A stretch of 18,000 nucleotides of DNA from Halisarca cf. caerulea (GCA_963170055.1 CAUJGJ010000040.1:3157001-3175000), one strand, 5' to 3'. Positions 9,801 to 17,940 are shown, numbered from the stretch's first letter. Numbers and translations are program-made. The notes: generated by a model not told the origin, from the sequence alone.

Positions 9801-12800
9801 CTCATCAACTGGTATGACCCAAAATACTTTAACTGATTGTTCCTTGAAATTGACTGTGTTGGAGTCACCAATTCCCATAATGATGTCATTAACTTTAACT
9901 TCAAAATTAATATATTCAGAATGTGTCTCTTCTTCACCATTTGTGAGAGTACCCATCATGCTCAAAAGACCCCTTCTTCCTCCTTCTAAGAGTTGAAAAT
10001 GGATATTTCCTCCATTCCAAGAGTCAGCAGCACCAGCAAAGTTGATGGCAGGGGCACTTCCACTGCACATGGTGACCTTGAAGTAATTGTGATAGTCAGC
10101 AATTTGTCTCAAGAACTGTTGATTATCTTCATATTGTTTCTCTAATTTTTCAACCTTAAAAGGGGCTGAATATATACCTCCAGTTAGAGTGTCCGCTATG
10201 TCAAGAATGGCATTACCTATACCTTTAAGTACAGCCACAACTTCCTGTCCAGTGCTTGCATCAGGAGGGAGGGAGTCTAGTTCTTTCTTGATGTCCGTGT
10301 AGAAACTGTCTATTCCCAATCGTATGATGGTCAAGGCAATAACAAATGGTTCAGCTTCTGGTCCCAGCAATCCTAGAACTGTGATGAGAGTGTCTAGTCC
10401 AGCATCAACATAACCAATGACTGTGTGCTGTTGAAGGTCCTCGTATATGTTGTAAATACCAAATGCTACCCCTACTATTGGTATGTCTTCAAATACCTCA
10501 CCAACTTCTCCAATCGTGGAGAGAAGCTCTGAGCCCTCTCTAGCAATCAGTTCACCAGCATCTTCCCCAACAACTTGACCAATTGTTTCACTGACTCTGC
10601 CAACTGCTCTGCTAGCAAGCTTTCCCACAGCTTTACCGGCTGCCTTGTATATTTTTTGATTTAACCCACGCAATTCCCCAAGTCCATGGAGGGTTTGGGC
10701 TAGATTGATTGATCCATGCAAGACATCTCCCCTTTCAAATGCTTCAACTGTTCCTTTGATACCTATAACTACCCCATAGATGGCCAGACCTTTATTGATC
10801 CTTCCCGTTGCTCCTTCTCCTTCTTGTTGTAGACTTTGAGCTTGTTCATGCATTTCATCAATTAGATCCTTTGAAGTCATTTTGGATTCATCTAAATCTG
10901 TGTCTACATTCTGACGAGATGAAGGATGAGATGGTTCAAAGATTTCATAAGTAACCTTCCCTCCTTCAACTTTCATGGAATCTTCATTTACCTCGTACAT
11001 TTTCCCAGTAGCAGCTTCTTGTGTTTCCACTGCTTTGGCAATCTCATTGCTGACATAAAGCTGGTCTCTCAGCATTGCATGTGATGCTCTAATTGCCAAG
11101 CTACGATCTTCTGCATCATGGTACTCATTGACCTCATTTTGGACTGACTCTGTTTGTGGCTCCTCTACCTCTCTAGCATCATAAGGTCCCTCAAAAAGTG
11201 GTCCTGCTATTACCCTATTGGTTTCAATATAGCTTGAACCAGTATAGTGATCACTTGTCATCACGTCTTTGAGGCTTTCCTTAAGTCCACCAATTAACCT
11301 GATCCGTTTAGCTCTATCAGTTGTTTCAGAAGATGTACTGCCAGCAGGACGCTTCTGGACCCTTCGAGTACTATCTCTGTAGCCGGCATCCGCCCACTGC
11401 TGAAGGAGTGATCCAACTAGACTTCTAATGGCTGTTACCTTGTAGTTTGTCTTTGGTTTGCCTGTTGTAGACACATAGAAGCCTTCTCTGTCTCCATGTT
11501 CTCTGGCAGGGCCAGCATCACTGCGTCCTATTGGATGACCTTTAAAGTACACATTTCTGTCAAATGTTTGCACATGTGCATTTAAATCCAAGCTGAGTTT
11601 ATTGGTAACATGAGCTCTGTAGTCACGAATTGCTTCACTTGTAAACATAGCAATAGTAGTTTCCCCGTTTATAGCATTAACTCTGGTCGTTCCTATCTCC
11701 AAGTGTTGACCACCCATCCACTTACGGGCATCAGAGAAGAAATCACTGTTAGTTTGAGGTTGCAGTATATTGTACTGGTCACCAAACTTGTAATCTCTAA
11801 GATCCAGTTCGGTGTTTTTATTTGGTCCTCCATTTGGATCTTCATTTACAATGACTCCTTCAAAACCTGTGTAGAATGGATCAAGACCTCTGGGAAGTCC
11901 CCTTATTTGCAAAGCGGACTGAACTTTCAAACTGTACACAAAGTCACCATAGCGATAGTATACATATTTGTCTGCAAATGGTGCTCCAGTACTATCTGTA
12001 GTTGTCCAAGTTTTTGTTGTCTTGTCAAAGGTGGGAAACTCAAATCCTCTTTTACCCCAACGTTTAATTTCCTGTGTTAATTCATCATAACTGCTGAATT
12101 CTCTAATTTTAATCCTCTTATCTGTTGGTACTCCTCTATCAAGCACTCGGACAAGTCGTTCTTCTTCAACTCTGGTATCCCAATTGGGATCTTCAGGTAC
12201 CGTTTCAAAATGCTCTTTGGCAACTGAGCTTACAACATCAAAGAGGTCATCATTGTTCAGCTTGACATGCTCAGGATTGGCTGCTGCCCCTGTCTCTTCC
12301 AGTTCTAAACTGCCTCCAGTGGGCTTGAAGTTTCTTGACAAAGCTGTAGGGCTAGTATACCTTTCAGTATCATGGCTGATTTTCTCTTGACTGCGACGGA
12401 TAGTTCCATGGCTATCAAGACTAATGACAGTTTTTGTGATAGCTCCTTCTTTGGGCCTCCACACTGTGCCTCTTGCTGTCTGCTCTCCATACACTTTTCT
12501 CCCAGTGGAGTCAACGCCTACAATGCCAGTGCGTGAGCTCACCTCATCCACAGTGTTCCTCATATGACGTAGCAAAGCTTCAGGGAATCTATCACCGACA
12601 AAAGCTGTTCCATCCGAATTCAATTCACCCACACTACAACCAACTAAACTGACACGCTTGATGGCACCTGGTGTACCATCAGCAGGGAGGGATTTCAGAG
12701 CTGCAGACAGCTGTAAAGCATCCATTCCACCCATTGTGATTTTATTGGTTGCCCTATTCAGCCTTCCATGGCCAACCACCTGGAGACGTCCATCATGAGG

Positions 12801-13106
12801 TAGATCCTCAATTGCTACTTGTGTCGGGGGGGTGCCTGTTGTTTTGTCTACAAAGTCACCTTTCCCTCCGGCTGCCGTTGGGTTCCACTCTACCAAACGA
12901 AACTGACCTCGCATTGAAGGATCACTGGCATCAGCTGGATACCATTTCACAACTTGTGATACTCCAGGATTTTTGTCAAATAAGTACTTTCCTGCTTGCT
13001 TCACAGCATCCTCATTGCCAACCACGGCAATGATTTGTTTACTGTATCGAGTTGATAGTACAAGTGATGACAGCAGCAGTGGAACCATCCATTGCAAATA
13101 CTGCAT
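6876..13106 (-). CDS. Giant secreted C80-like protease, pore-like and RTX-repeat protein (toxin-like, probable bacterial ancestry)
   Basis: The frame is 2076 residues with no intron or break. Residues 1-20 form a signal peptide (hydrophobic VPLLLSSLVLS), so the protein is secreted. Residues about 22-235 resemble the C80 cysteine protease domain of MARTX and large clostridial toxins (clan CD), with predicted catalytic H113 in VVGHG and C157 in SLVGCS. In known C80 domains, inositol hexakisphosphate triggers self-cleavage. Residues about 250-650 are unrecognised. Residues about 765-1000 are Ala/Gly/Ile-rich with hydrophobic stretches (about 773-790, 875-891, 896-936) and resemble the TcdA/TcdB pore-forming region. 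Residues 1151-2060 are RTX beta-roll modules, which bind calcium in this family. No glucosyltransferase or other known effector precedes the protease. The start is the first ATG, directly before the signal peptide. Toxin-like architecture is seen; defence, predation or symbiont control is only inference. Confidence 0.9.
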   Translation of the reverse strand: MQYLQWMVPLLLSSLVLSTRYSKQIIAVVGNEDAVKQAGKYLFDKNPGVSQVVKWYPADASDPSMRGQFRLVEWNPTAAGGKGDFVDKTTGTPPTQVAIEDLPHDGRLQVVGHGRLNRATNKITMGGMDALQLSAALKSLPADGTPGAIKRVSLVGCSVGELNSDGTAFVGDRFPEALLRHMRNTVDEVSSRTGIVGVDSTGRKVYGEQTARGTVWRPKEGAITKTVISLDSHGTIRRSQEKISHDTERYTSPTALSRNFKPTGGSLELEETGAAANPEHVKLNNDDLFDVVSSVAKEHFETVPEDPNWDTRVEEERLVRVLDRGVPTDKRIKIREFSSYDELTQEIKRWGKRGFEFPTFDKTTKTWTTTDSTGAPFADKYVYYRYGDFVYSLKVQSALQIRGLPRGLDPFYTGFEGVIVNEDPNGGPNKNTELDLRDYKFGDQYNILQPQTNSDFFSDARKWMGGQHLEIGTTRVNAINGETTIAMFTSEAIRDYRAHVTNKLSLDLNAHVQTFDRNVYFKGHPIGRSDAGPAREHGDREGFYVSTTGKPKTNYKVTAIRSLVGSLLQQWADAGYRDSTRRVQKRPAGSTSSETTDRAKRIRLIGGLKESLKDVMTSDHYTGSSYIETNRVIAGPLFEGPYDAREVEEPQTESVQNEVNEYHDAEDRSLAIRASHAMLRDQLYVSNEIAKAVETQEAATGKMYEVNEDSMKVEGGKVTYEIFEPSHPSSRQNVDTDLDESKMTSKDLIDEMHEQAQSLQQEGEGATGRINKGLAIYGVVIGIKGTVEAFERGDVLHGSINLAQTLHGLGELRGLNQKIYKAAGKAVGKLASRAVGRVSETIGQVVGEDAGELIAREGSELLSTIGEVGEVFEDIPIVGVAFGIYNIYEDLQQHTVIGYVDAGLDTLITVLGLLGPEAEPFVIALTIIRLGIDSFYTDIKKELDSLPPDASTGQEVVAVLKGIGNAILDIADTLTGGIYSAPFKVEKLEKQYEDNQQFLRQIADYHNYFKVTMCSGSAPAINFAGAADSWNGGNIHFQLLEGGRRGLLSMMGTLTNGEEETHSEYINFEVKVNDIIMGIGDSNTVNFKEQSVKVFWVIPVDERKITSGLQGDRSTLHGEYYGNSDNNSFFAVQKLPENLPYGLEDYHYILKGNGGNDSFYLGPQHTYVEGNAGADTYFLDGNSTHLTLNNSDTQEADDFMIIPKRFYDLLFSSSGNDAIITAGFSFKVTIQSWFSGSAYQHLHLKTSDYVLFYFERQSDQAIGVPYALTGAGSAESVTFDLAPGVDRQGYPTVKQLVGSDHDDWLYGYNNDDVIVPGEGRDHMYGGNGTDTYNIKNKDGNDVIDNWASDEKLDTVVFPVSAYKINASKASSNNDLIIQSGTYQLTIRSWFSGKAYQHVTLHSRDSIYLEIRQIPHTDRVRLVPTLKELTYDSGNVNLGFDRILRQVASVVGTKANNTIIGNGLDNYIAAGGGHDTIGGGQGADTYVVKLTPLDHTNSTRGAHCRIINYAADGKTDILLYDADFDNIITNDIRRNLKITDRSSSKISVILIDWFLGPRYQHLLVRSRDGVAFTLPLNRTSAQSPVAVMIDKSQSEHPTTIDLTDAKFHKVERVIGSPHSDVITGNQMDNYIDSREGGGTMRGNNGSDTYVLKPGYGQIYIQNIATDNVADTVLFGANYSQISVTNNTRSVILQYTDPSDTTKSFSATLVDYVVNPEARHLTILSSDGLTFVISPDDGFTPVIILINKASQRTTHRRHQSIGLSDNPLYGEVRTVYGYKSVANNITGNDKPNTIVGGDANDVLVGEDGNDILKGGAGNDSLHGGLGNDTISGGSGNDILGGGRGNDILSPGAGDNYIGGGAGDDTIVYAGDPINQTGIYVDLNNGICKHPYGIDEIENVENVYGTPYDDIMISSSMDDNVLNGEEGNDTLIAYDGYDILIGGKGHDTYNLVEASGTKVIINKADDGLLDIVKLSFVYTRKLRFEQQGGNLIVRVVSNFFANQQAHMFPGCHDAVPRVINLSPPVANTSFCESYSPQYPTVILQNYFAGTAHRHLTILTADCSLNERLLGRQPIHVRCR
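6927..9656 (-). repeat. Five composite RTX modules (residues 1151-2060)
   Basis: Each unit is a stretch of Gly/Asp nonapeptides ending in a DTYxL-like strand, followed 50-90 residues later by a (W/Y)F-x-G-x-x-Y-Q-H-L motif and a Ser-x-Asp. The motif copies start near residues 1232, 1388, 1551, 1709 and 2041. Spacing is 156, 163 and 158 residues, then about twice that. This resembles haemolysin-type repeats paired with the HCBP-related domain. Repeat copies have diverged strongly, so the duplications are old. Confidence 0.8.
7512..7727 (-). repeat. Intact block of eight RTX nonapeptides (residues 1794-1865)
   Basis: Eight consecutive GGxGxDxLx-type units are visible, such as GGAGNDSLH, GGLGNDTIS and GGSGNDILG. 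This is the only long uninterrupted run in the protein, and the best candidate for calcium-induced beta-roll folding. Other modules have only two to four degenerate units each. Confidence 0.9.
10107..10814 (-). other. TcdA/TcdB pore-like hydrophobic region (residues ~765-1000)
   Basis: This region has an amphipathic and hydrophobic character quite unlike the rest of the protein. Segments include GLAIYGVVIGIKGTVEAF, a helical Ala/Gly/Lys stretch around 820-870, and VIALTIIRLGI. Position between a C80-like domain and C-terminal repeats matches the pore or translocation region of large clostridial-type toxins. Membrane insertion is inferred from this, not shown. Confidence 0.55.
12402..13043 (-). 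other. C80-like cysteine protease domain (residues ~22-235)
   Basis: Two hydrophobic strands end in the clan CD signatures: LQVVGHG (His113) and VSLVGCS (Cys157). The 44-residue spacing fits the C80 family. Both catalytic residues are present, so activity is plausible. It sits directly after the signal peptide, whereas in the clostridial and MARTX proteins the domain follows an effector region. The family call is by eye and needs a profile search; another clan CD family is the main alternative. Confidence 0.72.
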
Positions 13107-13142
13107 GCTTGGAAATTCTGTAGAAGTGTTAGAGCTTTAGAT

Positions 13143-13194
13143 CTGCAAAGGTATCAAAGAAACATAATAATATTATACTGTGTGCACGTCTGTT

Positions 13195-13240
<46 letters not shown>

Positions 13241-13772
13241 CGTGTGCGTCCGTGCGCACATGTATGTGTGTGTGTATGTGCGTGTGTGTTCACATAGTTT
13301 ATTTAGTACATGCAAATGAAAATAAATTCACATAGTAATCTATTACAACATACTAATAAAATTTGCATTAATATCAATATCATTACATACAGGAAACTTG
13401 AATCACCACAATTTTAATGTAGAAAAAAATAAGATGTATGTGTCCTTAAGTATTCATTCAAGCTTACATTTAATTGGAAATGGCACCATGCACAGAAATT
13501 TAATACTTGGGACTAATAATATTTAGAGTAATTTTACACTATAATATATGAATACACCATACATACATAGTATTATATGAATTAAGTTGATTCAGAAAGA
13601 GATTGAACTACATTGGGAACCTGCTGCATATGTGCTGGTTACTGTTAGTGTCATAAATAATAGTGTATTGAGATTATCAGTCTGAAGTATCTTTCATGCA
13701 ATGTAATAATTCTGCCTTATAGTGTACAATACAGTAACTGTATATGTGTGGGAATGTTGATATTGTACTTAC
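13143..13772 (-). other. Predicted 5' UTR intron of the RTX gene
   Basis: On the minus strand, a near-perfect donor CAG|GTAAGTA cuts between 13773 and 13772. A good acceptor, TTTCTTTGATACCTTTGCAG, ends at 13143. The intron would be 630 bases and contain the TG/CG microsatellite. A second acceptor (TTCTACAG) ends at 13118, closer to the ATG. Splicing would place the ATG 36 bases into exon 2. No transcript evidence is available from sequence alone. Confidence 0.6.
13197..13289. repeat. TG/CG alternating microsatellite
   Basis: A pure (TG)18 run is followed by a CG run, then mixed TG/CG/TA steps. Purine-pyrimidine alternation continues for about 92 bases with a single break at 13249-13250. It lies within the predicted 5' UTR intron, 91 bases upstream of the coding start. 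Confidence 0.95.
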
Positions 13773-13910
13773 CTGGTAATGCTTATAGCAAAGGAGAGGT
13801 CTTCAGGAGATAGTGCTCTTGGAATCTTAGATGACTGTATGCCAAGTCTCAGTAGATTCTGAAGTAGTCAGAGTTGCTGTAACAAGTATCTTCAAGGCTT
13901 GGACCGAATA
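13773..13910 (-). other. Predicted non-coding first exon of the RTX gene
   Basis: This lies between a TATA box and the strong splice donor. The right boundary is set at about 25-30 bases downstream of TATA and is approximate. A further minus-strand AAG|GTATGT donor near 13919 would suggest an alternative, longer first exon with a very small intron. Confidence 0.4.
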
Positions 13911-13933
13911 AACTACATACCTTAAGCCATTCA

Positions 13934-13941
13934 ATTTATAG
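13934..13941 (-). promoter_or_regulatory. Candidate TATA box of the RTX gene
   Basis: The minus strand reads CTATAAAT here, about 165 bases before the splice donor. The spacing fits a TSS near 13905-13910. TATA-like strings are common in AT-rich DNA, so support comes mainly from the matching downstream donor. Confidence 0.4.
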
Positions 13942-14700
13942 GGATGGTAACCAGGGTGACGGAGGAAGCTACACTGGAAATTCAAACATAAATTAGACCC
14001 AGCATACACACTTGTTGCATGCACACTGGTGTGAATATTCCATTCTATATTTGTTTTGATAAGGTCTGAATACAATGGAACACAGCTTAGCCTAGCTAAG
14101 AGCTAGGGTTATAGTCTTCTGGTAGAAAAATGGTTGTCTCAATAAGATCAGTATTATGTGGTACATTAGCACTGTGAAGTTTTCACGGATTGTCCCAAAA
14201 TAATGAAATTCAATATAATACTCATATGATTGTATAATTAAACTGACATTAATTTTATCACTAGACCAACCCACCTACCATAGGCATATGTGTGACTCGT
14301 CCATGACTATGGAATATTTATTTTAGCTTCTCAGCACTCGTGGGAAACATAATTCCATGCACTATGACCGGTTCAATGTAACATAATAGGGTGAAATGTG
14401 TCAATAGTCCAGTTCCCACACTAAGATGCTGGATGTAAGAATTTGCATGTGCACTGCACGCAGTCCCACCCCTGCACTTCTACTTCTGTCTAGCCCTATG
14501 CCAATCTATGTTTTATATAGTAACTCTATATGTATGGTCGACCTCGTAGCTCTATGTATGGCTCATATAACCCTAGCTGTGTATGATGACTCAAGAGATA
14601 AAAAAACGGATCCCTCCAGGATTTATTATTGTATAATATTATTATATTATTGTAAATATTCTATGCTATAACAGACTGTTATTTGCATTTATATATAGCT
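13942..14700. other. Intergenic DNA, no gene recognised
   Basis: Short reading frames on both strands lack recognisable motifs or flanking splice signals that would tie them together. Upstream regulatory sequence of the minus-strand gene is expected here but no specific sites can be named. Confidence 0.5.
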
Positions 14701-14714
14701 GGACCGGCCGGTCC
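14701..14714. repeat. 14-bp perfect palindrome GGACCGGCCGGTCC
   Basis: This is a GC-only perfect dyad (apart from two A/T pairs) inside AT-rich DNA. It could bind a dimeric protein or be a chance palindrome. No function is assigned. Confidence 0.7.
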
Positions 14715-14805
14715 CTTTGTTGTGGAAACTTTCGATCTCTACAGAGAGCCAAAGCCCTTATTCATTATTTCGTCAGAACATAAGGTTGACTAGTTGGAGG
14801 AAAGC

Positions 14806-14892
14806 CCATAATCCATGGCCACGTGCACTGTCACATCATGCACAACATTGCACACTGTAGGAGAGTCTCTATATTCAACACTTTGATTCTGA
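14806..14892. repeat. Dispersed repeat, copy 1
   Basis: It shares CCATAATCCATGG, then CACTGTCACATCATGCA and GAGAGTCT in the same order with 16607-16678. It ends in an ATTCAA...CTT..ATTC.GA segment. The copies are about 1.8 kb apart and differ by substitutions and small indels, so both are likely remnants of one repeat family. Confidence 0.65.
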
Positions 14893-16023
14893 GTCGATCA
14901 TGTGGTGTGTGCGTAATTTAGGTATTAGTAGCATCACTACACCTATCCCAGGTCAAAAAAACTTGCTACATTCTACAATGTTTCAATAATGTTTTCAGCA
15001 ATGTGGTAACAAGCTTGTAACTTGCATGTTACAGGGAAAAAAACGGCAGTTATACACCTTGAAATTGAAACTGTACTTGCCATGCTTCTCCCATGTAAAT
15101 ACCATCATGTCAACAGCAAGCAGACAACAAACTGTGACAAAATATAGGCCTGCAAATACAACGCTTAGCCGGGATCGGATGTACCGGCTATGAAGCACTG
15201 GCAGCCATTAGTCCCAAAAAGTACTTCATAGTAATAAGGTGGAGATGATTGTTGCATAAGGCTACACAGACTTGTGGATGAGCATGCATGCATGTGTTGG
15301 ACCAGAGGGTATATAGCTGGGTCTAGACATAGATAATAGATAGGTATAAGGACCAAGGGGCAATGGGCTGGAGATGATGCACAGCTAGGTCTGGTATAGC
15401 CCTTTAAGACAGAGGTTTGTGCCCTGAGTGCTGTGTGAAAATTCCAATGCATCCCATATTTTCAATTTAAATAGCATTGTATTATTATATCCCAATGTCA
15501 TATATGCATGATGCAGGAATTTGTATGCTGAACCCATGCAGTCTCGGCTGTCTAGGCTTATGCCTGTCTGTCCAGACCAATGTCCATCTTGCCCTATTTC
15601 AGTCTGCAATTTCTATCCTGTTATGGACTCTATGCTTTCCTCTTCTTGGTAAATTCTGTACGATGTTCATAAGCATGCATGGTGGTTACCTGCTTGTTTC
15701 AAGCATGTAAATGGCGTGTGGATATCATTTCAGGTAAAATCTTGTTGCAACAGCCATGAAACATGGTTGGAAAGTCAAATCAAGGTTGTAACATGGTTGT
15801 TTTGTCCTGCACACATGGTTGTCATTTTGACCTGGGATACTATAGGCTCTTATGCTAGCATTGTTTTTAAATTTTCACTGATTTGACCATTAGTTTAATT
15901 CTTCCAATGCAATCAATATCAAGATGAAAATAATGACTTCTATTTTGTGAATTTAAAATAATTGACTGCATTATTATCAAAATTACATAATAATCTGCCT
16001 ATGCCATAACACATGCATCTCAG
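14893..16023. other. Intergenic DNA, no gene recognised
   Basis: Short reading frames here are not convincing. The stretch has CATG-rich words, including GCATGCATGCATG near 15283 and three CATGGTTG words between 15760 and 15825. Nothing further can be supported. Confidence 0.5.
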
Positions 16024-16064
16024 TTTGATATGATGGATTCATGATAAGCCTTCATCATATCAAA
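16024..16064. repeat. 12-bp inverted repeat (TTTGATATGATG / CATCATATCAAA)
   Basis: Arms lie at 16024-16035 and 16053-16064 with a 17-base spacer. The stem is perfect but short, and function is unknown. Confidence 0.7.
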
Positions 16065-16606
16065 ATTGGGATATTATTTTGAACAAGAAGGCTGAGGGTC
16101 CTGCAGTCTAAATTTGAAGATCTCATGAGTTCAAGTGTCAGAGGGACTGTAACAGTTACAGTTGCATACAATGAATTGGCATTTACAGACTCATTATGAT
16201 AGCTACCAAAAAGAAATACTATACACTTTGAGTTGCATAACCTAACCTATAAGGCTCAGTTATAAGGTCTTATCAGGTAAACAAATATTGTTGTCAATGA
16301 GGAGGTTTTGACCGTAATTGAAGGTTACTATAATACAAGACAGTCTGTACTTATGATGATGGAATAACAGAGTCACTGTAAATTATGAGGTGATTTAAAC
16401 TGTACTATTTGTGTTCAAATAGAAGATTGACTTTAGCAATAGGCATTCCTATACGATGAACTGGGCTCGACTATACAACAGGTTCAAATATGCACCTGCA
16501 CGTGGTAGTCCCGCAAAAGGATCAGGTAAGGAGATGGGATCCACTTCCTCACTCAACGTTTGCACTCTGGTTAAATGCATACTGAGCTTGTAGCAAAATG
16601 AAAAAT
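16065..16606. other. Intergenic DNA, no gene recognised
   Basis: AT-rich sequence without coding signals, splice-site pairs or clear repeats that I can support. Confidence 0.5.
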
Positions 16607-16678
16607 CCATAATCCATGGTCACTGTCACATCATGCATGAGATAGTGTATGAGAGTCTGATTCAATGCTTCTATTCCG
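16607..16678. repeat. Dispersed repeat, copy 2
   Basis: This is the partner of 14806-14892. Its 3' end (ATTCAATGCTTCTATTCCGA) aligns with ATTCAACACTTTGATTCTGA of copy 1. Directly after this point copy 2 turns into the reverse complement of its own end, forming a hairpin absent from copy 1. Confidence 0.65.
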
Positions 16679-16693
16679 ATAGAAGCATTGAAT
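16660..16693. repeat. Perfect 15-bp hairpin, 4-nt loop
   Basis: Arms 16660-16674 and 16679-16693 are exact reverse complements around TCCG. The hairpin lies at the end of dispersed repeat copy 2. Confidence 0.9.
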
Positions 16694-16736
16694 ATAATGA
16701 CTTTGTATACTATCATAATGGTAATACTTAATTACT

Positions 16737-16774
16737 ATAGTACGTAGGTAATAAAGGTATTACCTACGTACTAT
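16737..16774. repeat. Perfect 17-bp hairpin, 4-nt loop
   Basis: Arms 16737-16753 and 16758-16774 are exact reverse complements around AAGG. It is 43 bases from the previous hairpin and has the same loop length. Confidence 0.9.
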
Positions 16775-16845
16775 TCTGATTGTTCGAAATAATAAACATT
16801 ATAATAAGTAAATCATGCAAGGATCGAAGAGCATTTACCAAAACT

Positions 16846-16872
16846 AAACCCTAACAAACCCTTAACCCTAAT
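16846..16872. repeat. Short telomere-like CCCTAA motifs
   Basis: The segment contains two CCCTAA words and related AAACCC/CTTAACCC steps, matching the C-rich strand of the metazoan TTAGGG repeat. It is too short and imperfect to be a telomere; an interstitial remnant or chance are both possible. Confidence 0.35.
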
Positions 16873-16874
16873 GC

Positions 16875-17290
16875 CTCCACAGGTCTGCTCTTCTCACCTG
16901 ATAACAGATATTATGTCTATACAAGATAAATTCATATGATGTCTAGGATAAGTTAGAAGTGCGCGGAAAACACTGAAAAGTGGCAAACAACATCCTCCAC
17001 TTTTACATGGAAACAGCATGTTTGTCTTTCTGTAGTTTCACTAAAAATTCTTGTTCATCAAAATTGAATGAAGAAGAACACTGGGTGCCTCTGGGAGTAG
17101 CCTATGGCTAAGGGATCCCCAGTCTATTAAGTAATGATCACCTGTTATCGATCCGCGAATGAAGTCAAAACAGCCTTATGAGTGCTCTCGATCAACTGAC
17201 ACTTTCGTTTTCAAAAGAACACACCACCTACTTATTGGTGGCCATTTTACTATCACTTCTTACTGTTACAGTACCTAAAAATAGAAACCA
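16875..17290. other. Intergenic DNA, no gene recognised
   Basis: No coding or RNA gene signals were seen. Confidence 0.5.
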
Positions 17291-17292
17291 TG

Positions 17293-17430
17293 CAGGCTTG
17301 AATAAAGGCCAAATTTGAACCTCCTGGAAGAAAATAGAAGCCGGGGTTTCTATTCAGACATGAAACAGTAAACGGTAACATAAAACCCATTATTCCAGTC
17401 AAAACATAATATTGAGAGCAATACATGTTT
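17293..17430. repeat. Direct repeat copy A
   Basis: It shares in order AGGCTTGA, AGGCCA, TGAACCT, TTCTATTC, CCATTATT-like sequence, GTCAAAACAT and TTGAGAGCAATA with the segment at 17616-17800. The order and spacing are kept, so the copies are homologous. Confidence 0.75.
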
Positions 17431-17615
17431 ACCTGAGAAGATTATACCTTACAAGCTCAGTTCTGAAGCTCATGATCACAATGTAGCTGGTGTTTTATGT
17501 AGTAACCAAGAATCTGTATACACCAGATATTGATTGCTTTGAATACAACGCATCAAACCTTCCTACTAGGGTTTAAATTTTGCACAAACATGGGAAATTC
17601 ACTATAGACAGGGCG

Positions 17616-17800
17616 GAGGCTTGAGTAGAGGCCAGACCTGAACCTTATGGGAGGAAACAGAAAGCAGGGCTTCTATTCGAACACATAAAGGCAATTACCC
17701 AATCTACAGAGAATGTCAGTCCATCCTGCAGTTGCAGTCTGTCTTGCATGCTAAACCATTATTAGGGTCAAAACATCTTTGTTGAGAGCAATAGATACAT
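17616..17800. repeat. Direct repeat copy B, with about 50 extra bases
   Basis: This is the second copy of the 17293-17430 unit. It begins about 324 bases after copy A and carries roughly 50 extra bases (about 17700-17750). That is either an insertion in B or a deletion in A. It ends where the TA microsatellite begins. Confidence 0.75.
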
Positions 17801-17804
17801 ATAA

Positions 17805-17808
<4 letters not shown>

Positions 17809-17881
<73 letters not shown>

Positions 17882-17940
17882 ACATGTATATATATACATC
17901 TATATGTATGCATATATGTAAGTTTATATATATACATACA

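Noticed and set aside
6876..13106. Bacterial contamination as the source of the RTX gene
   Set aside because: The flanks contain a LINE, microsatellites and splice signals in one contiguous window, there is no Shine-Dalgarno site, and no neighbouring bacterial genes such as RTX acyltransferase or type I secretion components are present. A chimeric assembly cannot be fully excluded.
13827..14075. Minus-strand 82-codon frame upstream of the RTX gene
   Set aside because: It contains the TATA-like site and possible splice signals and no recognisable domain; it is more likely promoter and leader than coding.
15477..15710. 77-codon plus-strand frame rich in Met, Cys and Leu
   Set aside because: Composition follows the local CATG-rich sequence; no domain, splice context or regulatory signals support it.
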